Notes under the pieces: generated by a model | What the model was told of the DNA's origin: nothing | Database searches by the model: none | What the model saw: the letters and a program-made list of their open reading frames with translations, nothing else | Origin: Thioalkalivibrio sp. ALJ21 | GTDB lineage: Bacteria > Pseudomonadota > Gammaproteobacteria > Ectothiorhodospirales > Ectothiorhodospiraceae | Assembly: GCF_000378605.1 (NCBI RefSeq) | Contig: NZ_KB905156.1 | Location: 725,209-789,208, forward strand | Length of the DNA: 64,000 bases | Direction of reading: 5' to 3' | Part shown: one piece after another, positions 51,494-60,976 of the stretch | Numbering within the stretch: the first letter of the stretch is position 1 | Layout of the letters: every line of letters starts with the position of its first letter | Program-made: the position numbers and the translations under genes

Positions 51494-52030
51494 CTACGCC
51501 TGCGCGTGGAACTCGCGGTATTCGTCGAGGAAAGCGAGGCGGGTGGTGTCGGTGACCCGGTCGATGAACAGGGTGCCGTCGAGGTGGTCGATCTCGTGCT
51601 GGAACACGGTGGCGAGGAAGCCTTCGGGTTCCAGGTGGCGGGGCGTGCCGTCGGGCTCGTAGTAGTCCACGGCGATGTGGCGCGGCCGGGCAACCTCCCC
51701 GCGCAGCCCGGGTACGGACAGGCAGCCTTCCCAGTAGCGTTGCGGGGTTGGGTCCAGCACGGTCACGGTCGGGTTGACGAGGACCAGGCGGCCGGTCGGC
51801 ACGGCTCCGGGGTAACGGGTATTGCCCGGCTGGATCTCGATCACGGCTACGCGTAGCGGAACGCCGATCTGGGCAGCAGCCAGGCCGAGGCCTTCGCTGG
51901 CGTGCATGGTATCGACGAGGTCGTCCACCAGGGCGTAGAGCCCGGGGCTGTCAAAGTCCGAGTCGGGTACCGGGTCGCAGACGCGACGCAGGTCGGGGTG
52001 CCCTATACGCAGAATACGGCGAACGCTCAT
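51494..52030 (-). CDS. def: Peptide deformylase
   Basis: A 178-residue metalloprotease that removes the formyl group from nascent polypeptides. All three motifs are intact: GLGLAAAQIG, EGCLSVPG (metal-binding Cys) and QHEIDHLDG (HExxH). It is not next to fmt as the main def usually is, so it may be a second deformylase. The start ATG 52028-52030 (MSVRRILRIGHPD) is the conserved N-terminus; the longer frame to 52195 is spurious. A degraded copy of this gene's first ~100 bases lies at 52460-52555, beyond the XRE gene. Confidence 0.93.
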   Translation of the reverse strand: MSVRRILRIGHPDLRRVCDPVPDSDFDSPGLYALVDDLVDTMHASEGLGLAAAQIGVPLRVAVIEIQPGNTRYPGAVPTGRLVLVNPTVTVLDPTPQRYWEGCLSVPGLRGEVARPRHIAVDYYEPDGTPRHLEPEGFLATVFQHEIDHLDGTLFIDRVTDTTRLAFLDEYREFHAQA

Positions 52031-52193
52031 GGCATCATCAATAGTGCCACAGCGACGAAGAACGTTCGCTGCCCGGCGCGTTTGAAGAGGAAATGACCTG
52101 GCCGGCTGCCACCTTGCCGGGGTCGTATCCAAAGGTCCTTGTACAGGTCGAGAAGGTAGTAACTCCCCACGATTACGGGAGGGCGTGAGTGAC

Positions 52194-52454
52194 ATGAGTG
52201 ATTATCGCAAGGCAAACAAGAGGGTCGAAGTTTCGGTTGGCGAATCGGTCCGGATCCTGCGTGAGCTTCAGGAAATGAGCCAGAACGATCTGGCGAATGC
52301 CTCCGGGATCCCCCAGTCGACCATTTCGGCCATTGAGAATGGCCGCGTACGACTCGGTGTTGATCGTGCCAAGGTCCTGGCAAGGGCATTGCGCTGCCAC
52401 CCCGCCGTACTCGTATTCCCGGGCTGGGATGTCGAGCATGAGTCGGCCGCATAG
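52194..52454 (+). CDS. XRE-family helix-turn-helix regulator
   Basis: An 86-residue DNA-binding protein with a single HTH_3 domain: VGESVRILRELQEMSQNDLANASGIPQSTISAIENGR at about residues 16-52, the recognition helix being PQSTISAIENG. It ends with a short tail containing FPGWDVEHESAA. It is probably an autoregulator or antitoxin-like repressor; no toxin gene is adjacent. GGGAGGG lies 10-11 bases before ATG 52194; a GTG at 52185 sits too close to that site. It lies divergent from def and is flanked by def and a def fragment, so the gene appears inserted. Confidence 0.85.
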   Translation: MSDYRKANKRVEVSVGESVRILRELQEMSQNDLANASGIPQSTISAIENGRVRLGVDRAKVLARALRCHPAVLVFPGWDVEHESAA

Positions 52455-52459
52455 CCATC

Positions 52460-52555
52460 AAGCCATTCGGGGACGCTCAAAGTCGGATCAGGTACCAGGC
52501 CGAAGGCACGACGCACGTCGGGGGTCCACGCGCAGGATACGGCGAACGCTCATGG
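52460..52555 (-). pseudogene. Degraded duplicate of the 5' end of peptide deformylase
   Basis: The minus strand repeats the beginning of def in diverged form: the 19-base stretch ATACGGCGAACGCTCATGG at 52537-52555 is identical to 52014-52032 in def, and resemblance extends over ~100 bases. Translation from 52553 gives MSVRRILRV, then a frameshift; in another frame a LVPDPTLSVPE segment parallels def's PVPDSDFDSPG. Resemblance continues weakly 5' of the start (GTGCCACAG in both). Confidence 0.75.
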
Positions 52556-52581
52556 GAAGGATGGTGCCACAGGAGAGATAA

Positions 52582-52657
52582 TGGTGGCCGGGGACGGAAT
52601 CGAACCGCCGACACGGGGATTTTCAATCCCCTGCTCTACCGACTGAGCTACCCGGCC
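52582..52657 (-). tRNA. tRNA-Phe (anticodon GAA)
   Basis: A 76-base cloverleaf on the minus strand: acceptor GGCCGGG/CCCGGCC, D-arm GCTCAGTCGGTAGAGC, anticodon stem GGGGA/TCCCC around the loop TTGAAAA (anticodon GAA), variable loop GTGTC, T-arm GGCGG-TTCGATT-CCGTC, discriminator A and an encoded CCA. Its 3' end faces the degraded def fragment 27 bases away. Confidence 0.97.
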
Positions 52658-52749
52658 ATTTCTCGGAGGGATTCGCCCTTCGGGCGAAGGGCGGTATTAA
52701 AGCGGTCCGGGGCGGCTACGTCAAGCGATCGCCGCCGAACTGCCTGGAT

Positions 52750-53025
52750 TCAGGACTGGTTCGGGTCGACGAAGCCTTCCGGCTTTTCCGAGCCATCTCC
52801 GAACAGGAACTTTTCCATTTCCTCTTCCAGGAACTTGCGCGCCTTGGGGTCGACCGGGGTCAGGCGGTATTCGTTGATCAGCATGGTCTGGTGGCTCAGC
52901 CAGGCCTGCCAGGCCTCCTTGGACACGTTCAGGTAGATCTTCTTGCCCATCTCGCCGGGATAGGGCGGGAAGTCCAGGCCTTCGGCCTCTTGCCCGAGTT
53001 TTACGCAGTTAACGGTTCGTGCCAT
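52750..53025 (-). CDS. yggX: Probable Fe(2+)-trafficking / oxidative damage protection protein
   Basis: A 91-residue protein beginning [24 protein letters not shown], the signature of the YggX family with its conserved Cys7. YggX protects iron-sulfur clusters from oxidants and is thought to help iron delivery to MutY and other Fe-S enzymes. The classic mutY-yggX pairing is present: its start lies 17 bases inside the mutY 3' end. The last residues ([14 protein letters not shown]) are a slightly extended acidic tail. The ATG at 53023-53025 is fixed by the family N-terminus. Confidence 0.95.
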   Translation of the reverse strand: MARTVNCVKLGQEAEGLDFPPYPGEMGKKIYLNVSKEAWQAWLSHQTMLINEYRLTPVDPKARKFLEEEMEKFLFGDGSEKPEGFVDPNQS

Positions 53026-54064
53026 TGCCGGAATCCTTGTATTCGTGCAGATAACGCTGGATGGGAGCCGGGATGCCGACCGCCCGTGATGTGCCGGGTT
53101 TATACCAAATCGCCCTGTCGCCTTCCATGATCCCACACGCGTTCGGCGGGAGCCGGTAGCAGTGGATGCGCAGGTCCAGGTGGTAGTGACTGAAGGTGTG
53201 GCGCAACCCGGTGGTGTCGTGTGCCTCGGCCTGCGGCCACTGGCTGCGCACCCACTCGTCGAGTTCGGGCGCCTCAGCTGCCTCGGGAAGGCTGTACAGC
53301 CCGCCCCAGATGCCCTGTGCCGCGCGTTGTACCAGCAGGCTGCCCTGCGCGGTCTGCAGGTGGGCGGCGTGGCGGATGCGCGTCGGCAGGCCCTTGCGCG
53401 GGCGCGGCGCGGGCAGCTCTCCGGTCCGGTCTTGCGCCAGTGCCTGGCAGTCGCCGGCTACGGGGCACTGCGGGCAGTCCGGGCGCGTGCGCGTACACAG
53501 CAGGGCACCGAGGTCCATGATGGCTTGGGTGTAGTCGGCGCAGCGGGTGGTCGGGGTGCGTGCCTCCGCCTCGGCCCACAGTTCCCGCTGCACGGCCGGG
53601 CTGCCGGGCCAGCCTTCGATGGCCGCGTGGCGGGCGAGCACGCGCTTGGCATTGCCGTCCAGGATGGGTTCCGGGCGGTCGTGGGCCTGGGCGATGATGG
53701 CGGCGGCCGTGGAGCGGCCGATGCCCGGGAGCTGTTCCAGGGCATCGCGCGTGTCCGGAAAGACCCCGCCATGCTCGCTCACGATGTGCTGTGCGGCGTG
53801 GTGCAGGTTGCGGGCGCGGGCGTAGTAGCCGAGGCCGGACCACAGATGCAGCACCGTGTCCTGCTCGGCGGCTGCGAGTGCTTCGACGTCGGGGAAGTGT
53901 TCCATGAAGCGCAGGAAGTACGGGGTCACCGTCTCCACGCGTGTTTGCTGCAGCATGATCTCGGAGACCCAGACGCGATAGGGCGTGCGCGGGTGCTGCC
54001 AGGGGAGGTCGCTGCGCCCGTGCCGGTCGAACCAGACGAGCAGGCGTTCGGCAAAGGGTGTCAT
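53009..54064 (-). CDS. mutY: A/G-specific adenine glycosylase
   Basis: A 351-residue base-excision-repair enzyme removing adenine mispaired with 8-oxoG. Catalytic features: [21 protein letters not shown] with catalytic Glu, the HhH motif [15 protein letters not shown] with the downstream catalytic Asp in ILDGNAKRV, and the 4Fe-4S cluster cysteines C-x6-C-x2-C-x5-C ([17 protein letters not shown]). The C-terminal Nudix-like domain ([19 protein letters not shown]) recognises 8-oxoG. It overlaps yggX at its 3' end. Length and layout are standard for gammaproteobacteria. Confidence 0.96.
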   Translation of the reverse strand: MTPFAERLLVWFDRHGRSDLPWQHPRTPYRVWVSEIMLQQTRVETVTPYFLRFMEHFPDVEALAAAEQDTVLHLWSGLGYYARARNLHHAAQHIVSEHGGVFPDTRDALEQLPGIGRSTAAAIIAQAHDRPEPILDGNAKRVLARHAAIEGWPGSPAVQRELWAEAEARTPTTRCADYTQAIMDLGALLCTRTRPDCPQCPVAGDCQALAQDRTGELPAPRPRKGLPTRIRHAAHLQTAQGSLLVQRAAQGIWGGLYSLPEAAEAPELDEWVRSQWPQAEAHDTTGLRHTFSHYHLDLRIHCYRLPPNACGIMEGDRAIWYKPGTSRAVGIPAPIQRYLHEYKDSGNGTNR

Positions 54065-54082
54065 CGCGGGGACGTCGAAACG

Positions 54083-54111
54083 AAGCGGCCGACCTTGAAG
54101 GCCGGCCGCTT
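54083..54111 (-). terminator. Hairpin terminator downstream of the AsmA gene
   Basis: A perfect 9-bp stem AAGCGGCCG (54083-54091) / CGGCCGCTT (54103-54111) with an 11-base loop, 24 bases beyond the AsmA stop on the minus strand and followed there by CGTTTCG. It is probably a terminator separating the asmA and mutY transcripts, though the T tract is poor. Confidence 0.5.
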
Positions 54112-54134
54112 GACTGCCGAGTTCGCCGGCACGA

Positions 54135-56359
54135 TTACCGCAGGCGCTCGCGCAGGCCGCGCTCCAGCTCGCGCCGCAGGTCGCGTTCGCCGGATTCTTC
54201 GGGCTCGCCTTCGGCGTCGTCGCTGCGATCGCCGTCGAGGCGCTGCATCAGGCGGTCGCGCAGGCGGTCTTCTTCTTCGCCCAGGCGTTCGCGGATATCG
54301 CCCTCGAAGCGCTCGCGCAGGATGTCTTCCAGATCGAGCCGAAAGCTGGGGTCGCCAAAGGTACCCGAGATACGGATCGGCAGGCGGATGCCGCTCAGGT
54401 CTTCCAGAGGCCGTCCTCCCTGGCCTTCGAGGGTGCCCACGATGGTGGTGTTCAGGAGGTAGTCGAGGGTGTCGTCCGTCAGGTCGGCGCTGCCCTCGCC
54501 ACGCACGCGCAGGAGCGGAGAGTTGGCCACCAGGTCGTCGTTGTGCACGACACCGTCGCGAATGTCGAAGGTGCCAGTCAGGTCGCTGAAGTCGGTCTGG
54601 TTGGGTTCGTCCTCTTCCAGCTGTTCGCCGCGCAGGCGTGCCTCCGCTCGGCGGATCACCTGGGCGACGTTGATGCCGCGAACGGCACCGTCGGAGAACT
54701 GCATGGAGCCGGAGCCGTTCAACGCGCTGCGCAGCGCGTTGACCGTATTGCCACGGGTGGCGATATCGAGTTCCAGATCGCCGATGCCCATCAGCCGTGC
54801 GTCATCGCCCTGCATGTCTTCCAGCAGAGCGCCGATGTCCAGCTCGGCCAGGTCGGCCGCCAGTTCGTAGCGCGGCGTGTCATCGCGTACGTCGACGCGC
54901 ACACGGCTGGTCAGCTGGCCTTCGTAGGCCTGCGCTTCCAGCGGATCGATGCGCCAGTCGCCTTCGTTGGCGCGGATCTCCAGCTGGATGTTGCGCATCA
55001 CCATGCCCAGGGCATCCAGGCGCTCCAGTGCCATCTCGCCGCGTACGTCGATCCCGCGCAGCAGCTCCACCGGAAGCTCGATGGCGATGTCGTCATCGTC
55101 GTCGCGTTCGCCATTGGAGGGACCGCCCTCGGTGCGGGCCTCCTCCACTTCGGGCGGCAGGTAGCGATCGAGGTTCAGCTCGTTGCCGCTCAGGTTGAAG
55201 TCGAACATCGGTCGTTCGCCACTGGTGTCCCACCGGGCATTGCCCGTCAGTCGCGTGTCGTCAATGGTCACCAGGAACGGGCTTAGCTCCAGCGACGTCA
55301 GGCTGCCGCGGGCCGACAGGTCCAGCGCCACGCGCTTGAAGGCGTCCGGGTCGTTGGTTTTGGGCGGTTCGAGACCGATGCCTTCCATCAGTTCCGGCAC
55401 CGAGAAGGTATTGCTGCGCAGTTCGCTGCGCACAGCCAGCTCCTCGCCGGCGCCCAGCCCGGTCAGCTCGGTCAAGCCCGTCAGACGCGCATCACCCAGG
55501 CCAACGGTTACGCGTTCAAAGCGCATCTTGGTCTCGTCAGCAATTTCCAGCGCGACGTCGGTTTCCAGCGAGACGCCGACCGGGCGCGGCAGGCCGGCGC
55601 CTTCTACGCCAAAGTTCGCGTTCAGGCGGCGGATGGAATAGCGATTGCCCAGGAGGTCCACATTCATCAGGCCCTCCAGGTCCATCGCGAACTCCACCGG
55701 TTCGTCCAGGTCACCGCCCTCGGCGCGGATCACGGCCTCCATCTCAAGCGGCGTCTCCACGCCGGGGCGGAAGCGCCCGACCTCCAGGCGGAAGGGGTCC
55801 AGTGTGGCCTGCAGCCCGGTCATGCGGTCGTCCCAGTGCACCCGGGTGTTGGTCAGGGTTACACCGGCGATACCGATACGTTCCATGGCCAGGCGCGATT
55901 CGGTCGCGGTGCGTTCCTCGCCGTTGTCGCCGGTGACGGCGTCATCGCGAGCCTCCTCGGCACGCTCGGTCAGGTCGTCCCAGTTGGTGCGCCCGTCTTC
56001 GTCGCGCGCCAGGTTCAGGCGTACGCCATCACCCTCGATGTGTCGCACGTCCAGCTCGCGGCGCAGCAGCGGCATCACCGCAACGGAGACGTCGACGACA
56101 TCCAGTTCGGCGAAGGGGTCGTCGCCAAAGCCCTCGGCGTTGCCGAAGCGAACCTCTTCCAGGCGCAGACCGAGGTTGGGGAAGAAGGTCAGGCCGATCG
56201 GGCCTTCCAGGGTCAGTTCGCGGCCGGTGGCGTCGCGAACTTCGGCCTCGATGCGCTCCTTGTAGTCGTTGGCGTCGAAGGTCGCGACCAGGTAAACGGC
56301 GACAATCACGGCCAAAAGCAACAGGATCGCGATCAGGGCCAGCAGGCGCTTGATCCATT

Positions 56360-56363
<4 letters not shown>
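54135..56363 (-). CDS. AsmA family protein
   Basis: A 742-residue inner-membrane-anchored protein. One N-terminal helix ([26 protein letters not shown]) is followed by the AsmA domain start [27 protein letters not shown] long periplasmic beta-rich region includes the C-terminal AsmA_2 segment [40 protein letters not shown]. The C-terminus is highly charged (Asp/Glu/Arg). AsmA-like proteins bridge the periplasm and are linked to phospholipid transport to the outer membrane. The start ATG at 56361-56363 overlaps the moaC stop (ATGA), an unusual coupling of unrelated functions. Confidence 0.9.
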
Positions 56364-56851
<488 letters not shown>

Positions 56852-56857
56852 CGTCGC

Positions 56858-56863
56858 TATAAT
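56858..56863 (+). promoter_or_regulatory. Candidate sigma-70 -10 box for moaD-moaE
   Basis: A consensus TATAAT lies 34 bases before the moaD ATG, between divergent moaC and moaD. The -35 position (56835-56840, TGAGTG) is poor, so the promoter is only tentative and may need an activator. Confidence 0.35.
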
Positions 56864-56896
56864 GCTTGACTTGAACCCGTGATGACAGGGGCCCGC

Positions 56897-57130
56897 ATGA
56901 CCGTAACTGTTCACTACTTTGCACGCCTGCGCGAGGAAATGGGGCGCGCCGACGAGCAGGCTGACCTGCCCACCGAATCGATCTCCGTGGGCGATCTCTG
57001 GCGGCATCTGCATGGCGATGCGCCGCCGGAACGCCTGATGGTGGCGGTTAACCAGGAGCAGGCCGCGCTGGATACGCTGGTGCGGGACGGCGACGAGGTT
57101 GCCTATTTCCCGCCGGTGACCGGGGGCTGA
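56897..57130 (+). CDS. moaD: Molybdopterin synthase small (sulfur carrier) subunit
   Basis: A 77-residue ubiquitin-fold sulfur carrier: [18 protein letters not shown] at the start and the essential C-terminal Gly-Gly (FPPVTGG), which is thiocarboxylated and donates sulfur in the MoaDE complex. ATG 56897 is preceded by AGGGG; in-frame GTG 56879 and ATG 56882 would add residues upstream of the family start. It is followed one base later by moaE, its partner. Confidence 0.93.
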   Translation: MTVTVHYFARLREEMGRADEQADLPTESISVGDLWRHLHGDAPPERLMVAVNQEQAALDTLVRDGDEVAYFPPVTGG

Positions 57131-57131
57131 G

Positions 57132-57569
57132 GTGGCGGTCGAGCTCTACAGCGACGACTTCGACCCCTGGGCACTGGTGGCCCGTGCCGAGCGGGACATC
57201 CCGGCCGAGGCGCGCGGGGCCGCCAGCGTGTTCGTCGGGCGCATGCGCGACTTCAACGAAGACGACACCGTGACCGGGCTGTTCCTGGAACACTATCCCG
57301 GCATGACCGAGCGCGAACTCGAGCGCATCGTCGCCGAGGCCGAGTCGCGCTGGCCGCTGCTGGGCTGCCTCGTTGCGCATCGCGTAGGGGACGTGCGGCC
57401 GGGGGATGCCTTGGTGCTGGTGGCCACCTGGTCCGCGCACCGGATCGCCGCGCGCGACGCCTGCTCCTCCATCCTGGAGCGCCTCAAGCACGAGGCCCCG
57501 TTCTGGAAGCGCGAACGCCTCGCCGACGGCAGCGACCGCTGGGTCGAGAAAAACACCCCCGGCTCCTGA
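57132..57569 (+). CDS. moaE: Molybdopterin synthase catalytic subunit
   Basis: A 145-residue subunit that converts cPMP to molybdopterin with MoaD thiocarboxylate. Motifs: [52 protein letters not shown], and the active-site lysine in [11 protein letters not shown] near the C-terminus. It starts with GTG 57132, one base after the moaD TGA, so the two are translationally coupled. Confidence 0.95.
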   Translation: MAVELYSDDFDPWALVARAERDIPAEARGAASVFVGRMRDFNEDDTVTGLFLEHYPGMTERELERIVAEAESRWPLLGCLVAHRVGDVRPGDALVLVATWSAHRIAARDACSSILERLKHEAPFWKRERLADGSDRWVEKNTPGS

Positions 57570-57597
57570 TCCGTCACCACATGCGGTGGCAGAACCC

Positions 57598-57626
57598 TTG
57601 TGGGCGCCTGCTTGCAGGCGAAGCCC
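57598..57626. repeat. REP-like palindrome between moaE and the DegP-type gene
   Basis: The core CGCCTGC-TT-GCAGGCG (57605-57611 and 57614-57620) sits within TTGTGGG...GAAGCCCC, a layout like Pseudomonas-type REP sequences. It lies between two convergent genes, a typical REP location, and may act as a transcription or mRNA-decay barrier. Only one copy is seen here, so repetitive status is inferred. Confidence 0.5.
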
Positions 57627-57659
57627 CTGCCAAAGCCGGAGGGGGGAGGCAGTCCGGCA

Positions 57660-59012
57660 TTAGCGCAGCGTCAGATAGAGCGTCTGATTGCCGCGGCGCA
57701 ACTGCAGCTCCAGCGCCTGGTGCGGCGATAGCTGGCGCGGCAGGTCGGCCAGGTGCTCCACGCGCTGGCGGTTGACCGCCAGCAGCACGTCGCCGGGGCG
57801 TAGCCCCGCGCGGGCGCCCGGGGTGCCCGCCTCCACGTCGATGATGACGACACGGCTGCGGCTGGCGCCGGGCGGGGTGTGCTCCGCCAGGCGCACGCCC
57901 TCCAGCCGTGGATGAATCGCCGCACCCTCGGCCTGACGGATCTCGGGGCGTTCCAGGCGCGCGGTCAGGGTGCGCTCGCGTCCGTCGCGCAGGACCAGCA
58001 TCTCCACCTCGCTTCCCACCCGCAGCAGACCCAGGCGATTGCGCAGGTCCGCCGCATTGCGCACGGACTGTCCGTCGACGGTCAGCACCACGTCGCCGGC
58101 CTCGATTCCGGCGCGGCTCGCGGCGGAGTCCGGTTGTACGTCGGTAATGACCGCGCCCTGGGTAATGTCGAGATCGAAGGCCTGCGCCAGCGCCGGTGTC
58201 AGGTCCTGGATGCCGACGCCCAGCGCGCCGCGCTCGACGCGGCCCTCGGCCACCAGCAGGTCCTGGATCTGGCGCGCCATGTTGGTCGGGATTGCGAAGC
58301 CGATGCCGATGTTGCCGCCGCCGCGCGCCAGGATGGCGGTGTTGATGCCGACCAGTTCCCCGCGCAGGTTCACCAGCGCACCGCCCGAGTTGCCCGGGTT
58401 GATGGAGGCATCGGTCTGGATGAAGTCCTCGAACCCGGAGCCGCCCAGGCCGCTGCGTCCCAGCGCGGAGACGATGCCGCTGGTCACTGTCTGGCCGAGC
58501 CCGAACGGGTTGCCGATCGCGACGACGAAGTCGCCAACGCGCAGGGCATCGGAGTCCGCCAGCGGGATCGCGCGCAGGTTCTCGGCGTCGATGCGGATCA
58601 CGGCCACGTCGGTTGCCGGGTCGGTGCCGACCACCTCGGCCTCGTACTGGCGGCCGTCATACAGGGTGACGAGGATTTCGTCCGCGCGCGCGATCACATG
58701 GCTGTTGGTCAGGATGGTGCCCTCGGCCGCATCCACGATTACGCCCGAGCCGAGCCCCTGGCGCTCGCGTTCGCGCTGGCGCTCGGGCATGTCGAAGAAA
58801 CGGCGGAAGAACGGGTCGTCGAACAGCGGGCTGACGGATTCCACCACGCGGGCGCGGGTGGCGATATTGACGACCCCGGGGATGGTGCGTTCCAGCATCG
58901 GGGCCAGCGAGGGCAGGGGCTGGCCGTCGACCTCGGCGGGGAGCTGTCCCAGCGTCGGGCCGGCCCAGGCCAGGGTCGACAGCAGAATCAGGAAAGAGAC
59001 CAGCCGACGCAT
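57660..59012 (-). CDS. DegP/DegQ-type periplasmic serine endoprotease (HtrA)
   Basis: A 450-residue trypsin-fold protease with signal peptide (residues 1-22, ending PTLG) and two PDZ domains. The triad is visible: His in LTNSHVIAR, Asp in PATDVAVIRI and Ser in NPGNSGGALVN. PDZ1 begins GALGVGIQDLTP; PDZ2 includes SRVVIIDVEAGTPGARAGLRPGDVLL. It degrades misfolded periplasmic proteins. The order hsp20 - dnaJ-like - degQ on one strand forms a stress-protein cluster, though gaps of 37 and over 200 bases allow separate promoters. DegP versus DegQ cannot be separated by eye; the short linker suggests DegQ. Confidence 0.92.
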   Translation of the reverse strand: MRRLVSFLILLSTLAWAGPTLGQLPAEVDGQPLPSLAPMLERTIPGVVNIATRARVVESVSPLFDDPFFRRFFDMPERQRERERQGLGSGVIVDAAEGTILTNSHVIARADEILVTLYDGRQYEAEVVGTDPATDVAVIRIDAENLRAIPLADSDALRVGDFVVAIGNPFGLGQTVTSGIVSALGRSGLGGSGFEDFIQTDASINPGNSGGALVNLRGELVGINTAILARGGGNIGIGFAIPTNMARQIQDLLVAEGRVERGALGVGIQDLTPALAQAFDLDITQGAVITDVQPDSAASRAGIEAGDVVLTVDGQSVRNAADLRNRLGLLRVGSEVEMLVLRDGRERTLTARLERPEIRQAEGAAIHPRLEGVRLAEHTPPGASRSRVVIIDVEAGTPGARAGLRPGDVLLAVNRQRVEHLADLPRQLSPHQALELQLRRGNQTLYLTLR

Positions 59013-59049
59013 GCGCGCTCCTTGTGTCCGTGCACTACGTATCCGTGAA

Positions 59050-59964
59050 CTACGGTGTCAGCCCCGCGCGCGGCGCAAACGAGGACTGTTCCGCCATCTT
59101 GCGGTACCAGTCGCCGGCCTCGTCCTCGGGCGGGGTCTGGATCATCAGCTTCAGGTACAGGTCGCCGGGTGGTTTGCCGGGCAGACCCTTGCCCTTCAGG
59201 CGCATCTGCTTGCCGGACTGCGAACCCGCCGGGATTTTCAGGTTGACCCAGCCGTGCGGCGTGGGGACCTCGATGGTGGCGCCCAGTGCGGCCTCCCAGG
59301 GAGTGATCGGGATGTCGCGGTAAAGGTTGCGGCCCTCGACGCGGTAGCGGCTGTCGGGCTTGATGCGGATCTCCAGCAGCAGGTCGCCGGCCCCGCCGGT
59401 GCCCACGCCCGGATCGCCCTGGCCGCGTACGCGCAGGCGCGAGCCGTCCTTGGCTCCCGCCGGGATGCGCACGCGCTGCACGCGCCCGTCGGCGTCGTTG
59501 ACGGAGATCTCGGTGCCTTTCAGTGCCTGATCGAGCGTGATCTCGACCCGGCCCTCGCGGTCGGCCCCACGCATGTTGAAGCCGCCCGCACCGCGGCGAC
59601 GGCCCGCGCCGCCCATCCCGGCACCGCCGAAAATGGACTCGAAGAAATCGGAAAAGCCGCCGAAATCGGCCCCGCCTCCGGCACCGGCGCCACGGTGCTG
59701 GGTCCAGCCGTCCCATCCGGGCGGCGGACGAAAGTCCTGCCCCTGGCGCCAGTTGGAGCCGAGCTGGTCGTAGGCCTTGCGCTTTTCCGGGTCGCCGAGG
59801 GCCTCGTAGGCCTCGTTGACCTCCTTGATGCGCGTCTCGGCATCTGGGTCCTTGCTGACGTCCGGATGATACTTGCGCGCCAGCTTGCGGTACGCCTTCT
59901 TGATGGCGTCCTGGCTGGCGTCGCGGCTGACGCCGAGGATCTTGTAGTAGTCCTTGTATTCCAT
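59050..59964 (-). CDS. cbpA: DnaJ-type co-chaperone, CbpA (curved-DNA-binding protein) family
   Basis: A 304-residue co-chaperone. The J domain (1-70) has the HPD motif in [10 protein letters not shown] Gly/Phe-rich segment with [17 protein letters not shown] occupies about 95-125, and two C-terminal beta-sandwich domains follow ([14 protein letters not shown] ... [21 protein letters not shown]). There is no cysteine-rich zinc domain, which separates CbpA from DnaJ. It stimulates DnaK and binds client proteins. Upstream on the same strand is the hsp20 gene with an RpoH-like promoter; 242 bases separate them. Confidence 0.93.
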   Translation of the reverse strand: MEYKDYYKILGVSRDASQDAIKKAYRKLARKYHPDVSKDPDAETRIKEVNEAYEALGDPEKRKAYDQLGSNWRQGQDFRPPPGWDGWTQHRGAGAGGGADFGGFSDFFESIFGGAGMGGAGRRRGAGGFNMRGADREGRVEITLDQALKGTEISVNDADGRVQRVRIPAGAKDGSRLRVRGQGDPGVGTGGAGDLLLEIRIKPDSRYRVEGRNLYRDIPITPWEAALGATIEVPTPHGWVNLKIPAGSQSGKQMRLKGKGLPGKPPGDLYLKLMIQTPPEDEAGDWYRKMAEQSSFAPRAGLTP

Positions 59965-60123
59965 TGCACTCCCAGAGTTGCCTCTGTTCGAACCCCGGGG
60001 AACACCCGGATCCCTCCGCGGGTTGTCGGTTCGTAACCGTCTCTCCCCATCATAGCCGGGATCCGGCTGTCACCCGTGTATCGGTCTTGTGAGTCGCCTC
60101 GCATGCATCCTTTGCTGACTTCC

Positions 60124-60162
60124 AAAAAACCGGGCGCCGCCCGCTCGCGCCGGCAGCGCCCG
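60124..60162 (-). terminator. Rho-independent terminator of hsp20
   Basis: Stem CGGGCGC (60131/31-60137) / GCGCCCG (60156-60162) with an internally structured GC-rich loop, followed on the minus strand by GG and six T (plus-strand A run 60124-60129). It lies about 45 bases after the hsp20 stop, so hsp20 is probably transcribed separately from cbpA. Confidence 0.65.
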
Positions 60163-60206
60163 AATCGTCCGCAGCCCCAGCGGTTGCGGACGGGTTTGGT
60201 GCCGGA

Positions 60207-60638
60207 TCAGCTGGCGATCTCGATCCGCCGCGGCTGCACACGGGCCTGTTTCGGGATGCGAACCTCCAGCACCCCGTTCTCGGAGCGCGCCGAGATGTTT
60301 TCCGCATCCGCGGTGTCCGGCAGCGAGAAGCGGCGGAAGAAGGTGCCGCGCACCCGCTCGATCCGCTTGTAGCCGTTCTTTTCCTCTTCGCTTTCGTGCT
60401 TGCGCTCGCCGCGCAGGGTCAGCACGCCATTCTCCATGTGGAGTTCGATGTCCTTCGGGTCCACGCCGGGGATGTCGGCGTGCAGCACGTAGGCATCGGT
60501 TTCCTCGCGGATATCGACGGCCGGTGCCCAGTCGGACGTCGCGGCGGAGTCGTCCGAGCCGGGCACATCCGGCATACGGCCGAGTTCGCGCGACAGCTGA
60601 CCCAGCAGGCTCCACGGTTCGTAACGCATCATTGTCAT
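60207..60638 (-). CDS. Hsp20/alpha-crystallin family small heat shock protein
   Basis: A 143-residue small heat shock protein. The N-terminus MTMMRYEPWSLLGQLSRELGRM is typical of bacterial class A sHsps. The alpha-crystallin domain spans about 40-135 (APAVDIREETDAYVLHADIPGVDPKDIEL ... GTFFRRFSLPDTADAENISARSENGVLEV) and the C-terminal IxI/V-type motif is in RRIEIAS. It binds unfolding proteins to prevent aggregation. A strong GAGGAGG precedes the ATG, and an RpoH-type promoter lies 50-75 bases upstream. Confidence 0.94.
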   Translation of the reverse strand: MTMMRYEPWSLLGQLSRELGRMPDVPGSDDSAATSDWAPAVDIREETDAYVLHADIPGVDPKDIELHMENGVLTLRGERKHESEEEKNGYKRIERVRGTFFRRFSLPDTADAENISARSENGVLEVRIPKQARVQPRRIEIAS

Positions 60639-60683
60639 GGCTTTACCCTCCTCTTCCGGGTGTCAACTCTGACTCACCCATGG

Positions 60684-60711
60684 AGATAGGGGCCGCGCGA
60701 AAAATTTCAAG
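60684..60711 (-). promoter_or_regulatory. RpoH (sigma-32) promoter of hsp20
   Basis: On the minus strand CTTGAAA (60711-60705) is a perfect sigma-32 -35 element, followed after 12 bases by CCCCTATCT (60692-60684), close to the CCCCATnT -10 consensus. Transcription would start near 60,677, about 40 bases before the hsp20 ATG at 60638. Confidence 0.8.
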
Positions 60712-60739
60712 GGGATTAGAAGGGGGCGCTGGCGCGCTG

Positions 60740-60967
60740 TCACGGCCGTGGAAGGCGGCGGAAGTCCAGCAGGCGATGCTGGTCGTCGGTGACCAGCTCG
60801 AATACGCCATAGACACCGCGCTGATCGAGGTGCTGGCGCAGCAGCCGGGCGGGAAACTGCACGCTGACCCCGCCCTCCGATTCGGCGTAGACGACCGCCG
60901 CGCGCCCGGTGTAGTAGTCCTCCATCTCGTGGCGCGAGATGGCCAGGTGCACGCGGTAGCGATGCAT
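60740..60967 (-). CDS. DUF2835 family protein
   Basis: A 75-residue protein matching the small DUF2835 family of gammaproteobacteria: HRYRVHLAISRHEMEDYYTG at the start, VSVQFPARLLRQHLDQRGVYGVFEL in the middle, and a basic end. The function is unknown; a PilZ-like or RNA-binding role is sometimes guessed from size and charge but is not shown here. It follows yicC by nine bases on the same strand, so it is probably co-transcribed. Its 3' end lies next to the hsp20 promoter. Confidence 0.8.
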   Translation of the reverse strand: MHRYRVHLAISRHEMEDYYTGRAAVVYAESEGGVSVQFPARLLRQHLDQRGVYGVFELVTDDQHRLLDFRRLPRP

Positions 60968-60976
60968 CGACCCGGT

